Origin: Georgenia sp. SYP-B2076
GTDB taxonomy: Bacteria; Actinomycetota; Actinomycetes; Actinomycetales; Actinomycetaceae
Direction of reading: 5' to 3'
DNA: 64,000 nucleotides
NCBI RefSeq assembly: GCF_003991205.1
Contig: NZ_RXOZ01000022.1
Span: forward strand, 363,916 to 427,915
The notes under the pieces were generated by a model, which searched no databases, was not told the DNA's origin, and worked only from the letters and a program-made list of their open reading frames with translations. Positions within the stretch are counted from its first letter, which is position 1; every line of letters begins with the position of its first letter. The translations under genes and the position numbers were made by a program. Positions 30,325 to 39,494 of the stretch are shown here, in pieces.

Positions 30325-32354
30325 CGGGCCTCCTCGGGGGCGACGGCGCGCCTGGCGGTGTCGGCATGACTGGCGCCGCCCGTCGCCGCGGGGGCCGCGG
30401 CGTCGCCCGCCCCGCGCGCGGCGACCCGTTCGGCCTCGCGCTCGGCGGCCCGTTCGGCCTCCCGCTCGGCGGTGCGCGCGGCGTACGCGGTGACGAGCGC
30501 GCGGTAGCCGGCGTCGCGGGCGAGGAGCTCGGCGTGGGTGCCGGCCCCCGCCACCCGGCCGCCGTCCAGGTGCACGACGCGGTCCGCGAGGGCGATGGTG
30601 GCGGTGCGGTAGGCCACCAGGAGCACGGTGACCGCGCGGTCCGCGCCACGGCCGGCCGGGCCCAGGCCCGCGAGGATCTGCTGCTCGACGAGGGGGTCGA
30701 CGGCGGAGGTGGCGTCGTCGAGGATCAGCAGCCGCGGCCGGCGCACGAGGGCGCGGGCGATGGCCAGGCGCTGGCGCTGCCCGCCGGAGAGCGTCGCGCC
30801 GCGCTCGCCGACCGTGGCGTCCAGGCCGCCGGGCAGCGCGCGGACGAACCCGTCCGCCCGGGCGGTCCGCAGGGCGGCCCAGACCTCGTCGTCGCCGAAG
30901 CGGCCGGTGTCGTCGAGGGTGATGTTCCCGCGCACGGTGTCGTCGAACACGAACGTGGACTGGCTGACCAGGGCCACGGCGTCGGTCCGGCTGGCGGCGT
31001 CCACCGCGGCGGCGTCGACGCCGTCCAGCAGCACCCGCCCCGACGTCGGGTCCATCAGCCGGGCCACGAGCGCGGTCAGCGTCGACTTGCCCGCCCCGGT
31101 GGGGCCGACCAGGGCGAGCGTGGCGCCCGGCGGGACGTGCAGGGACACGCCGCTGAGCAGGTCGACCGCGCCCGGCGCCGCCCCCGGCCGGGCGGCCGGC
31201 GCGTCGTCGGCCATGGGGGCCATGCGCGCGGGGACGGTCAGGCCCACGTCCTCCAGGCGCACGTCGAGGCCGCCGGTCCCGGTCAGCGGCGTGCTGCCGC
31301 TCGGCAGGGCGCCGGTGGCGTCGACGACGCGGGCGATGCGCTCGTACCCCACGAGGGAGCGCGGGAGCTCGCCCAGGAGGAAGCCGATGGCGCGCACCGG
31401 CATGGTCATCACGGTCAGGAGGTAGGCGATGGTGACGACGTCGCCGGTCTCCGCGTTGCCGCCGCGGACCCGCCAGGCGCCCACCGCGATGACGGCCAGG
31501 GTCGCCGCCGACGGCAGCAGCTCGATGACCGGGTCGAAGACCGAGCGGATGCGTCCCATCTCCACGTTCGCCGCGCGCAGCTCCTCGGCCTTGGCGGCGA
31601 AGCGCGCCTCCTCGACGCTCTCCGCGCCGAGCGACTTCACGAGCAGGGCGCCCTCGAAGCTCTCGTGGGCGACGTCGGAGACCTCCGCGCGCAGGCGTTG
31701 CGACCGCGTCGCCGCCGGGGACATCTTCCGCCGGAAGACGGCGTTGGCGACGATGATCAACGGCAGCACGGCGACGCCGACGGCGCCCAGCAGCGGGTCG
31801 GCGAGGACCATGGCCACCGCGGCGACCACGAGCATGACCGCGACGCCCAGCGCCCAGGGCAGGACGACGAAGACCCCGCCGGCCGCCTCGGCGTCGGCGT
31901 TCGCGTTGGAGAGCAGCTGCCCCGTGGGGTGGCGGCGGTGCCAGCTCATGGGCAGCCGCAGGTACTGGCGGGTGACGCGCAGCCGGTGCGCCGCCTGGAC
32001 CTCGTACGTGGCCCACCCGGCGTAGATGCGGCGCAGCGCGACACCGACGGCGGTGACCACGCCGACGGCCAGGAGCACGGCGCCCGCCCACCACACGTGC
32101 GCGGGCTCGACGGACCGGGCCTCGAGGGCGGGCGCGACGACGGTGTCGGTGAGCCGGCCGAGGAGCCACCCGGAGGCGACGGTGCCGACGCCGTAGACCG
32201 CGGAGGCGAGGATCGCGACGGTGGACGTGCGCGGCGAGTCGGCCAGCCCGCGGCGGATCAGGCCCAGGCTCCGGCGCAGGGTGCCGCCGCGGAGGGCGTA
32301 GGGGCGCGTCGCCGCGCGCGCGTCAGGGCGCGGCACGGACGCGGGGACGGGCAC
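30321..32354 (-). CDS. ABC exporter half-transporter, degenerate-site subunit
   Basis: The 677-aa protein has a six-helix exporter domain and an ATPase with Walker A GPTGAGKST and signature LSGGQRQRLAIARAL. The catalytic Glu is Asp (LLILDDATSAVD) and the H-loop His is Tyr (LLVAYRTAT). These are the marks of the degenerate site of heterodimeric exporters (TM287/288, BmrCD type). The C-terminal 50 residues carry AERE/AERA repeats and an Ala-rich tail. The GTG follows a GGAAG Shine-Dalgarno 9 nt upstream; a longer ATG start has neither homology nor an RBS. Confidence 0.93.
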   Translation of the reverse strand: MPVPASVPRPDARAATRPYALRGGTLRRSLGLIRRGLADSPRTSTVAILASAVYGVGTVASGWLLGRLTDTVVAPALEARSVEPAHVWWAGAVLLAVGVVTAVGVALRRIYAGWATYEVQAAHRLRVTRQYLRLPMSWHRRHPTGQLLSNANADAEAAGGVFVVLPWALGVAVMLVVAAVAMVLADPLLGAVGVAVLPLIIVANAVFRRKMSPAATRSQRLRAEVSDVAHESFEGALLVKSLGAESVEEARFAAKAEELRAANVEMGRIRSVFDPVIELLPSAATLAVIAVGAWRVRGGNAETGDVVTIAYLLTVMTMPVRAIGFLLGELPRSLVGYERIARVVDATGALPSGSTPLTGTGGLDVRLEDVGLTVPARMAPMADDAPAARPGAAPGAVDLLSGVSLHVPPGATLALVGPTGAGKSTLTALVARLMDPTSGRVLLDGVDAAAVDAASRTDAVALVSQSTFVFDDTVRGNITLDDTGRFGDDEVWAALRTARADGFVRALPGGLDATVGERGATLSGGQRQRLAIARALVRRPRLLILDDATSAVDPLVEQQILAGLGPAGRGADRAVTVLLVAYRTATIALADRVVHLDGGRVAGAGTHAELLARDAGYRALVTAYAARTAEREAERAAEREAERVAARGAGDAAAPAATGGASHADTARRAVAPEEAR

Positions 32355-32534
32355 GGCTGATACTTCCTTCGGGCAGGGTGTCCGGCGATCCCGGCACGGT
32401 GATCCTCCCACACCCCCTTCCGGAGGTACCGACAGGCCCCCTCTTCTGACGCCGACAGGTCAAGTACTAACCAGGCCGCGCCCTCGCGCCGGGGCGGTGA
32501 CACGATGGGGGCACCCGATGCTGGAGGCGTGCGC

Positions 32535-33182
32535 ATGACGTGGATGGAGACCGAGAGGGCGGCGCTCGTGCAGACCCTCCGCCGGGCGGACCCGGACGCA
32601 CCCACGCTGTGCGAGGGATGGACGGTGCGGCACCTGCTCGCCCACCTCGTCGAGCGGGAGCACCATCCGCTCCGTGCGGGGGCGGACGCCGTCGTCACGC
32701 GGACGCCGGGCCGGGAGCCGTTCATGAGCCGCCTCGTCGACGGCGCCCGCACCCGGGACGGCTACGAGGCGCTGGTGCGCCGGTTCGAGCGGGGGTTCAC
32801 GCCCTGGGAGCCGATGGGGTGGCTGGGCGAGCGCGGGCACCTGCTCGAGTACGTCATCCACCACGAGGACATCCGCCGCGCCGGCACCGACCCGGCCGAG
32901 CCCCGCGTCCTGCCCACCGACGAGGTCCGGGCCATCTGGGGCCAGGTGGCGACCATGGCCAGGCTCGGCTACCGCACCAGCCCCGTCGGCGTCGTCCTGG
33001 CCGTCCCCGGCGGCCCGCGGAAGGTCGTTCGCCGCCGCCCGGACGCCGTCCTGCTCACCGGCGACCCCGTCGAGCTCGCCCTGCACGCGGCGGGGCGGCG
33101 TGAAGCCGCCGACGTGGACGTCACGGGCCGACCGGAGACCGTCGACCAGTTCCTCGCCGTCGTCGGCCGAGCGAGGACTTGA
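32535..33182 (+). CDS. TIGR03085-family DinB-fold metal-binding protein
   Basis: The 215-aa protein starts MTWMETERAALVQTLRRADP and has LCEGWTVRHLLAHLVEREHHP (residues about 26-46) and YVIHHEDIRRAG (about residues 107-118), the metal-ligand histidines of the actinobacterial TIGR03085/mycothiol-maleylpyruvate-isomerase-like DinB superfamily. GGAGG lies 7 nt before the ATG, which selects this start over an ATG ten codons upstream. Such proteins are often mycothiol-dependent transferases; mshC in this window fits, but no substrate can be named. Confidence 0.85.
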   Translation: MTWMETERAALVQTLRRADPDAPTLCEGWTVRHLLAHLVEREHHPLRAGADAVVTRTPGREPFMSRLVDGARTRDGYEALVRRFERGFTPWEPMGWLGERGHLLEYVIHHEDIRRAGTDPAEPRVLPTDEVRAIWGQVATMARLGYRTSPVGVVLAVPGGPRKVVRRRPDAVLLTGDPVELALHAAGRREAADVDVTGRPETVDQFLAVVGRART

Positions 33183-33243
33183 CCGCTCGAACCCCACCAA
33201 CGCTGCCCTCCCCCACCAACGCTGCGAGGACTTGACCGCTCGA
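33171..33243. repeat. 20-bp direct repeat copying the end of the DinB-fold gene
   Basis: gcgaggacttgaccgctcga occurs at 33171-33190 (spanning the stop codon) and again at 33224-33243. A caacgctgc motif follows each copy. It looks like a tandem duplication of the gene end in a 100-bp spacer between convergent genes. Confidence 0.75.
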
Positions 33244-33283
33244 GCCCCCCCTCCAACCCCAGCAACGCTGCCTCCTTCTGCGG

Positions 33284-34054
33284 CTAGCGGACCGGGAGGC
33301 CCGCCGCGCGCATGTGGTCCTTGACCTGCCCGACCGTCAGGGTCCCGAAGTGGAAGACGGAGGCGGCGAGCACGGCGTCCGCGCCGGCCCGGGCGGCGGC
33401 GGTGAAGTCCTCGACCTTTCCCGCCCCGCCGGAGGCGATCAGCGGCACGGTCACCTTGGCGCGGACGTCGGTGAGCATCTGGAGGTCGTAGCCGTCCTTG
33501 GTGCCGTCGGCGTCCATGGAGTTCAGGAGGATCTCCCCGGCGCCCAGCTCGGCGCCGCGCACCGCCCACTCGACCGCGTCGATCCCGGTCCCCCGCCGCC
33601 CGCCGTGGGTGGTGACCTCGTAGCCCGACGGCGTGCGCGTCTCGCCGGTGCACCGGCGCGCGTCGACGGAGAGCACGATGACCTGGTTGCCGAACCGCTC
33701 GGCCACCTCGCTGATGAGCTCCGGCCGCGCGATGGCGGCCGTGTTCATGCCCACCTTGTCCGCCCCGGCGCGCAGCAGCCGGTCGACGTCGGCGACCGCC
33801 CGCACGCCGCCGCCGACGGTCAGGGGCACGAAGACCTGCTCGGCGGTGCGGGAGACGATCTCCATGGTGGTCTCGCGCGCCTCGGCCGAGGCGGAGACGT
33901 CGAGGAAGGTGATCTCGTCCGCGCCCTCGGCGTCGTAGCGCCGGGCCAGCTCGACGGGGTCGCCGGCGTCCCGCAGACCCTGGAAGTTCACGCCCTTGAC
34001 CACCCGGCCGTCGGCGACGTCAAGGCACGGGATGACCCGGACCGCCACACTCAT
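33284..34054 (-). CDS. hisF: Imidazole glycerol phosphate synthase cyclase subunit
   Basis: The 256-aa barrel protein starts [20 protein letters not shown] and has the catalytic Asp in PCLDV, then [10 protein letters not shown] and the second catalytic Asp in [15 protein letters not shown], with ASGGAGK for phosphate. It closes the imidazole ring using ammonia from HisH (not in this window) and yields AICAR. It is the only his gene here besides hisI and is separated from it by the ABC exporter. Confidence 0.97.
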   Translation of the reverse strand: MSVAVRVIPCLDVADGRVVKGVNFQGLRDAGDPVELARRYDAEGADEITFLDVSASAEARETTMEIVSRTAEQVFVPLTVGGGVRAVADVDRLLRAGADKVGMNTAAIARPELISEVAERFGNQVIVLSVDARRCTGETRTPSGYEVTTHGGRRGTGIDAVEWAVRGAELGAGEILLNSMDADGTKDGYDLQMLTDVRAKVTVPLIASGGAGKVEDFTAAARAGADAVLAASVFHFGTLTVGQVKDHMRAAGLPVR

Positions 34055-34115
34055 CTCTTGCTCGCTCTCTGCCACGCCCGCGCGGGCCGGTGACAGACCG
34101 AGGTTAGCCGCCCGG

Positions 34116-34121
34116 TAGCGT
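34116..34121 (+). promoter_or_regulatory. -10 box of the P-loop kinase gene (leaderless)
   Basis: TAGCGT, 8 nt before the ATG codon. Confidence 0.5.
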
Positions 34122-34129
34122 CGGACGTC

Positions 34130-34732
34130 ATGACGGCCCACACACCGCCGGCCGCGGCGGTCGCCGCGCTCGTCCGCACGGCCCTGACCGGCCGAGCCGC
34201 CCCGGGCCCGCTGGTGGTCGGGATCGACGGGCGATCCGGCTCGGGCAAGTCCGACCTCGCCGGCGAGGTCGTGGACCGCCTGCGCGCGCTCCCCGACCTG
34301 GCGGGCCCGGGCGCCGTCGCGCTCCTCGCCCTGGAGGACGCCTACCGGGGCTGGTACGGCCTGGGCGTCGGGGTCGGCGCCGTGGCGGCCGGGGTGCTGG
34401 AGCCTCTCTCCCGCGGTCTGCCGGGGACGGTCCGGCGCTTCGACTGGGGCGCCGGCGAGCTGGACGGCCCGCTGACCGTCCCCGCACCGGGCGCGCCGCT
34501 GCCTCGCGTGCTTGTCCTCGAGGGCTGCGGGGCGGGCTCGGCCGCCTGCGCCCCGTTCGTCGACGTGCTCGTGTGGCTGGACGCGCCGGAGGCCGAGCGG
34601 CGGCGTCGGGCGATGGCCCGTGACGACGGCGCGTGGGCGGACCTGTGGGACGCCTGGAGCGCGCAGGAGCAGGCGCTGCTGGACGCCCGGGACGCCCGCG
34701 CGGCCGCGGACCTGGTGGTGCGCACGGGCTGA
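34130..34732 (+). CDS. P-loop kinase, uridine-kinase-like, unknown substrate
   Basis: The 200-aa protein has a clear Walker [15 protein letters not shown] near residues 31-44, an acidic [10 protein letters not shown] segment and a DWGAGEL motif, followed by [10 protein letters not shown] and [18 protein letters not shown] as a lid-like Arg-rich helix. This is the layout of uridine kinase/phosphoribulokinase-like small-molecule kinases. It is divergent from hisF. No pathway clue is present; nucleoside or pantothenate-type substrates are possible. Confidence 0.75.
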   Translation: MTAHTPPAAAVAALVRTALTGRAAPGPLVVGIDGRSGSGKSDLAGEVVDRLRALPDLAGPGAVALLALEDAYRGWYGLGVGVGAVAAGVLEPLSRGLPGTVRRFDWGAGELDGPLTVPAPGAPLPRVLVLEGCGAGSAACAPFVDVLVWLDAPEAERRRRAMARDDGAWADLWDAWSAQEQALLDARDARAAADLVVRTG

Positions 34733-34737
34733 ACAGG

Positions 34738-35142
34738 TCAGCGACGGGCCAGGTACCGCACCAGGCTGCGCTCGCCGCGGCGCATGACCCGGCGGTGCGC
34801 CCACCGGAACGCCGGCGCGGCCGCCGGGGACAGCGCCCGCATCCAGCGGCTCCGCACCTCGACGACCCAGGTGATCACGGCGACGACCCCGTCCCCGGAC
34901 GGCGTCAGGGTCCAGGTGCCGGTGCCGCGCAGCTGGCCGGAGACCACGGCCCGGAAGCACCGGGGCCGCTCGGCGTGGACGATCTCGGTCTCGAAGGCCA
35001 GGCGGTAGCCCAGGGGGCTGCGGAACACGAGGAGCGCGCGCCGTCCGCCGCCGGACTCGTCGCCGGGGCGCAGCGTCCGCGCCTCGGCGACGTCGCGCCA
35101 CCACCGCGGCCAGGAGCCGACGTCCCACAGGGCCGCCCACAC
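34738..35142 (-). CDS. SRPBCC (START-like) protein with unresolved start
   Basis: From the only standard start codon (GTG at 35142) the product is 134 aa with [29 protein letters not shown] and a C-terminal amphipathic helix, matching polyketide-cyclase/SRPBCC fold proteins. The family's first beta strand is also encoded upstream, in the same frame ([17 protein letters not shown], 35143-35193), but no ATG, GTG or TTG precedes it before an in-frame stop. Either a rare start codon, a 1-nt indel or natural truncation is involved. The family binds hydrophobic ligands; function unknown. It follows the FKBP gene closely and may be cotranscribed. Confidence 0.7.
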   Translation of the reverse strand: MWAALWDVGSWPRWWRDVAEARTLRPGDESGGGRRALLVFRSPLGYRLAFETEIVHAERPRCFRAVVSGQLRGTGTWTLTPSGDGVVAVITWVVEVRSRWMRALSPAAAPAFRWAHRRVMRRGERSLVRYLARR

Positions 35143-35197
35143 CTCCTCCGGGCCGGCCGGGATCCGCCACGTGGAGGTGAGCGAGTAGCGCGCCGCG

Positions 35198-36145
35198 TCA
35201 GTCGTTGCCGGTCACCGCGCCGCCCGACGGCGAGACGACCGTGGCGTCGTCGCCGCCGGAGGTGGCCAGGATGTCGACGACGAGGACCAGGGTGCTGGTC
35301 CCCTGCGCCAGGCCCGGCGGGATGACGAGCAGCACCTGGGAGCCGACGGTCTGGTCCACGAGGCCGTCCCGCAGCCCCTGGAAGGTCTCGTCGATCGCCA
35401 CCGTCTGGGGCACCTTGCCGGTGGCCCACGTGGAGTCGTACGGCTCGCCCGTCTCCCACGCGACCCCGGTGTACTGGACCGTGACGTCCTGGGCCGGCCG
35501 CACCTGGCGGCCCTCGCCCCGGATGAGCGGCTGGACGACGAGCGCGGCGGGCGGCTCGCCCTCGGGCAGCGTGATGCTCGGCGCGCCGTCCTCCGCGAGG
35601 GCCACGGTCGGCAGGCCCTCGGGCGGGGTCACGGCCTCGCCCGCGGCCCGGGTGTAACGGACGTCGATGACGAGGATGAGCATCCGGTCGGTGCCGTCCT
35701 GGTTGATGGGCTGGCGCACCAGCAGGCGGCTGCCCTCCCGGGTGCCCAGCAGCACCGGGTAGAGGTCGTCGCCGACGTCCTCCGGAGTCAGCATCAGGGT
35801 GCGGGCGACGCCGACCTCCCGGCCCTCGACCAGCTTGCCGTCCTCGCCGTCGTAGGCGGTCAGGGTCATCAGGAGGGGCGCGTCGGCCGCCAGCTCACGC
35901 CCGTCCCCCTGGATCAGGGTCTCGACCTTCGAGTCCTCGAGCGGCAGCGGCGGGGTGAAGGTGACCACGGGGACGGACCCGAAGGAGCCGGAGACCAACA
36001 CGTCGTCGGCGGCGGGATCGTCCCGGTCCTGGGCGTCGGTGCAGGCGACGAGCAGGACCACTGCCAGCAGCGCGGCGACGACCATGGTGGCCGCTCGGTG
36101 CGCACGGCGGCGCGGGTCGGTGACTGTCGCTGCGTCCTGCTCCAC
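35198..36145 (-). CDS. FKBP-type peptidyl-prolyl isomerase lipoprotein
   Basis: The 315-aa protein has a signal with lipobox LLVAC (Cys35) and two halves: residues about 60-150 resemble a degenerate FKBP domain (GSVPVVTFTPPLPLEDSKVE), and residues about 205-295 are a clearer one (ALVVQPLIRGEGRQVRPAQD, VQYTGVAWETGEPYDSTWA, GSQVLLVIPP). Such lipoproteins assist folding outside the membrane. TAGGCT lies 6 nt before the GTG, so it probably has its own leaderless promoter although it follows pafA; functional linkage to pupylation is not evident. Confidence 0.9.
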   Translation of the reverse strand: MEQDAATVTDPRRRAHRAATMVVAALLAVVLLVACTDAQDRDDPAADDVLVSGSFGSVPVVTFTPPLPLEDSKVETLIQGDGRELAADAPLLMTLTAYDGEDGKLVEGREVGVARTLMLTPEDVGDDLYPVLLGTREGSRLLVRQPINQDGTDRMLILVIDVRYTRAAGEAVTPPEGLPTVALAEDGAPSITLPEGEPPAALVVQPLIRGEGRQVRPAQDVTVQYTGVAWETGEPYDSTWATGKVPQTVAIDETFQGLRDGLVDQTVGSQVLLVIPPGLAQGTSTLVLVVDILATSGGDDATVVSPSGGAVTGND

Positions 36146-36151
36146 GGGGGA

Positions 36152-36157
36152 AGCCTA
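36152..36157 (-). promoter_or_regulatory. -10 box of the FKBP lipoprotein gene (leaderless)
   Basis: TAGGCT, 6 nt before the GTG codon. Confidence 0.55.
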
Positions 36158-36187
36158 CGTCGGGGCGCCGGGCGTCCCGCGCGGCCG

Positions 36188-37588
36188 TCAGTTCTGCAGC
36201 GCCGCCATGAGGGCGTCGACGCGCGCGTCGACCGGCGCGAAGGGGTCCTTGAGGACGACGGTGCGCTGGGCGGCGTCGTTGATCTTCAGGTGGACCCAGT
36301 CGACGGTGATGTCCCGGCGCCGGTCCTGCGCGGTGGCCACGAACTCCCCGCGGAGCTTGGCGCGCGTGGTGGCCGGCGGGGTGTCCACGGCCGCGGCCAC
36401 CTCCTCGTCCGTGGTGATGCGGGCCATGAGCCCGCGCCGGGCGAGCGTGGTGGCCAGCCCGCGCGCGGGCGAGATGTCGTGGTAGGCGAGGGAGAGACGC
36501 GCCACACGTGGGTCGTCCAGGCCGAGGTTGTGCTTGGAGCGGTAGCGCTCGATGAGCGTGGCCTTGATCGCCCAGTCGAGCTCGGTGTCCACCAGGGTCC
36601 GGTCCGCGGTCCGCAGGGCCAGCAGCCCCCGCTCCCACAGCTCGAGGACCCGGCGCTGCACCTCGGTGAGCTCGGCGGTGAACCCGCCCGCGTCCAGGTA
36701 GCCGGTCACGCGGGCCAGGAACTCCTCCTGGATGTCCAGGGCGCTCATCCGCCGCCCGGTGGAGAGCTCCACGGGCACGGTGGCCGTGGTGTCGTGGGAG
36801 ATCTCCCGGATGGCGCGCATCGGCTCGGCCAGGGCGAGGTCGCGCAGCTTCACGCCGTCCTCGAGCATCCCGAGGAGGAGGTCGGTCATGCCGACCTTGA
36901 GCATCGTGGTGGTCTCGGCCACGGAGGAGTCGCCGACGATGACGTGCATGCGCCGGTAGAGGTCGGCGTCCCCGTGCGGCTCGTCGCGGGTGTTGATGAT
37001 CGGCCGGGAGCGGGTGGTCGCCGAGCTCATCGCGTCCCACGTCTGGTCCGCCCGCTGGGAGAAGGCGTAGGAGGCGCCCCCGCCGGCGCGGGGGCGCAGG
37101 TGCCCGGCGCCGGTGAGGATCTGCCGGGTGATGAAGAAGGGGATCAGTGCCTGGCCCATGGCCTGGAAGTCCCGGCGGCGGCGCACGAGGTAGTTCTCGT
37201 GGCAGCCGAAGGAGTTGCCCGCGGAGTCCACGTTGTTCTTGAACAGGTGGATCGTGCCGGCCACGCCCTCGTCGGCGAGGAGCGCGTTGGCGTCCTCGAC
37301 CATCCGGTCGAGGATCCGCTCCCCGGCGCGGTCGTTGACGACCAGCTGGTGGAAGTCGTCGCACTCGGCCGTGGCGTACTCCGGGTGGGAGCCGACGTCG
37401 AGGTAGAGGCGCGCGCCGTTGCGCAGGAAGACGTTGGAGGACCGCCCCCACGCGACCACCTTGCGGAACAGGTAGCGCGCGGCGTCGTCCGCGGACACGC
37501 CCGTGGTGCCGGCGCCCTGGGCGGGCGCCGGCTGCGCGCAGGTGATCCCGTACTCGGTCTCGACGCCGAAGATGCGCCGAGCGGTCAC
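36188..37588 (-). CDS. pafA: Pup--protein ligase PafA
   Basis: The 466-aa enzyme starts [17 protein letters not shown] with the catalytic-region ETEYG, then the conserved [37 protein letters not shown] and [12 protein letters not shown]. It ATP-activates the C-terminal Glu of deamidated Pup and joins it to substrate lysines. The GTG start overlaps the pup stop (GTGA). In most proteasome-bearing actinobacteria prcB and prcA lie between pup and pafA; here nothing does. Confidence 0.97.
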   Translation of the reverse strand: MTARRIFGVETEYGITCAQPAPAQGAGTTGVSADDAARYLFRKVVAWGRSSNVFLRNGARLYLDVGSHPEYATAECDDFHQLVVNDRAGERILDRMVEDANALLADEGVAGTIHLFKNNVDSAGNSFGCHENYLVRRRRDFQAMGQALIPFFITRQILTGAGHLRPRAGGGASYAFSQRADQTWDAMSSATTRSRPIINTRDEPHGDADLYRRMHVIVGDSSVAETTTMLKVGMTDLLLGMLEDGVKLRDLALAEPMRAIREISHDTTATVPVELSTGRRMSALDIQEEFLARVTGYLDAGGFTAELTEVQRRVLELWERGLLALRTADRTLVDTELDWAIKATLIERYRSKHNLGLDDPRVARLSLAYHDISPARGLATTLARRGLMARITTDEEVAAAVDTPPATTRAKLRGEFVATAQDRRRDITVDWVHLKINDAAQRTVVLKDPFAPVDARVDALMAALQN

Positions 37589-37776
37589 TGGCCGCCCTTC
37601 TGCACGAAGCCCTGCACGAAGGTCTCGGCGTTGGCCTCGAGCACGGAGTCGATCTCGTCGAGCAGGTCGTCGACCTGCTGGGTTCGCGTCTGGGCGGCGA
37701 CGGCGACGGGCGGGTCGATGGCGTCGGTGCCCGGGTCCTCGCGGCGGATGGTGTGTCGCTGCTCCTGCTGTGCCAT
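37585..37776 (-). CDS. pup: Prokaryotic ubiquitin-like protein Pup
   Basis: The 63-aa protein has the Pup C-terminal helix [20 protein letters not shown] and ends FVQKGGQ. The terminal Gln must be deamidated by Dop before PafA can use it. Its N-terminus is disordered, as in all Pups. A GGGAGAA Shine-Dalgarno precedes the ATG. It overlaps pafA by 4 nt. Confidence 0.97.
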   Translation of the reverse strand: MAQQEQRHTIRREDPGTDAIDPPVAVAAQTRTQQVDDLLDEIDSVLEANAETFVQGFVQKGGQ

Positions 37777-37825
37777 GGGAATTCTCCCTGTCGAAGAACG
37801 GCTCGTCGTACTGATCCTAGGCCGC

Positions 37826-39478
37826 TCAGCCGGCCGCGGGGCCGGGTGCGGCGGCGGGCGTGCCGGCGGTGAGGGCCTCGAGCAGCTCGGCGGCGGTGTC
37901 CGCGCCCTCGAGGAGCGCGCCGACGTGCGCGCGGGTGCCCCGCAGCGGGTCCGTCATCGGCACGCGCACGAGGTGCTTGGCGCCGGGGACGTCGAGCACC
38001 ACGGACTCCCAGCTGGCCCCGGCCACCTGACCGGGATACCGGGCGACGACCTGCCCGCGGAACCAGGCGCGGGTGTCGGCGGGCGGCGTGTGCTCGGCGG
38101 CGGCCACCTCGGCGTCCGTGACGAGCCGTTCGACGCGGCCGGCGGCGACGAGGCGCGCGAGGATCGAGCGCTCCGGACGTAGGTCGGACCACTGCAGGTC
38201 GAGCGCCGCCAGTCGGGGGTGGTGCCAGGGCAGGCCCTCGCGCTCGCGCATGCGGTCCAGCAGCTGGAGCTTGGCGACCCACTCGACCTCGGCGGCCGCG
38301 GAGGCGGGGTCGGTGGCCAGCCGGTCCAGGACGCCGGCCCAGCGCTCCAGGACGTCGTGGGTGGCCTGGTCGGTGCGTCCGGCCTGGCTCAGGGCGTCGG
38401 CGACGACGCCGTGGTAGACGCGCTGGATCTGCAGGGCGGTCATCTCCCTGCCGTCCGCCAGGGTGAGGCGGTGGGTCAGCGTCGTGTCGTGGCTGACCTG
38501 CCACGTCTCCCCCACCGGGTTGGCCAGCATCATCGCGTCGAGCGCGAGCGGCACGGCGTCCGCCTCGAGCAGCCACAGCACCAGCGAGGTGGTGCCCATC
38601 TTCAGGTACGTGGACACGTCCATGAGGTTGGCGTCCCCGCCGATGACGTGGAGGCGGCGGAACCGCCCGGCGTCGGCGTGCGGCTCGTCGCGGGTGTTGA
38701 TGATCGGCCGGTTGAAGGTGGTCTCGAGGCCGACGTCGTTCTCCACGTAGTCCGCCCGCTGCGACATCTGGAACCCGGGGCGCTCGCTGTGCTGGCCCAG
38801 GCCCACGCGGCCGGCGCCGCAGAAGACGGGACGGGTGACGAAGAAGGGGGTGAGGTAGCGGATGATGTCGCCGAAGTTCACCTCGCGGCGCACCAGGTAG
38901 TTCTCGTGGGTGCCGTAGGCCGCGCCCTTGCCGTCGACGTTGTTCTTGTACAGCACCACGTCGGGCAGCGCGGGCTGCGCGCGGAGCGCGTCCATCGCGC
39001 CGCGCATGACGAGCTCGCCGGCCCGGTCCCAGCGCACGGCGTCGAGGGGGTTGGTGACCTCCGGGCTGGAGTACTCGGGGTGCGCATGGTCGACATAGAG
39101 GCGGGCCCCGTTCGTGAGCACCGCGTTGTTCGCGGTCGGCAGGGCGAGCTCCTCAGCGGTGGGCCGGCGCAGCATCGAGGTGCGGGTCCCGCCGGCGACC
39201 GCGTCGTCGTCCTCCGCCGAGGGGGCCGGGCGGTCGGGGTCGTCGGTCAGCTGCGACGGGTGGGCGCTGGCCCGGTCCAGCCGGAACCCGCGGGCATCCG
39301 CCAGCGGGTCCTCCCCGGCGTAGTCCCACCGCACGTGGCCGCCGCGACCGGCGCTGCCGGGCGCGGCGGCGTAGGCGGCGACCACGTGCGCGGAGAGCAC
39401 CATCGGGTTAGCCCCGGGGTTCCCGGGCTCAACGAGGCCGTACTCGGTCTCGATGCCCATCGGGCGGTGAACGCTCAT
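37826..39478 (-). CDS. dop: Pup deamidase/depupylase Dop
   Basis: The 550-aa protein is a PafA homologue with MGIETEYGLVEPG, NGARLYVDHAHPEYSSPE, LYKNNVDGKGAAYGTHENYL and [13 protein letters not shown]. The segment from about residue 40 to 90 is longer than in PafA, as in Dop (the Dop loop). It converts Pup-Gln to Pup-Glu and removes Pup from substrates. A GGGGAGGG Shine-Dalgarno sits 4 nt before the ATG. Gene order mpa-dop-pup matches other actinobacteria. Confidence 0.96.
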   Translation of the reverse strand: MSVHRPMGIETEYGLVEPGNPGANPMVLSAHVVAAYAAAPGSAGRGGHVRWDYAGEDPLADARGFRLDRASAHPSQLTDDPDRPAPSAEDDDAVAGGTRTSMLRRPTAEELALPTANNAVLTNGARLYVDHAHPEYSSPEVTNPLDAVRWDRAGELVMRGAMDALRAQPALPDVVLYKNNVDGKGAAYGTHENYLVRREVNFGDIIRYLTPFFVTRPVFCGAGRVGLGQHSERPGFQMSQRADYVENDVGLETTFNRPIINTRDEPHADAGRFRRLHVIGGDANLMDVSTYLKMGTTSLVLWLLEADAVPLALDAMMLANPVGETWQVSHDTTLTHRLTLADGREMTALQIQRVYHGVVADALSQAGRTDQATHDVLERWAGVLDRLATDPASAAAEVEWVAKLQLLDRMREREGLPWHHPRLAALDLQWSDLRPERSILARLVAAGRVERLVTDAEVAAAEHTPPADTRAWFRGQVVARYPGQVAGASWESVVLDVPGAKHLVRVPMTDPLRGTRAHVGALLEGADTAAELLEALTAGTPAAAPGPAAG

Positions 39479-39494
39479 GCTGCCCTCCCCGGGC

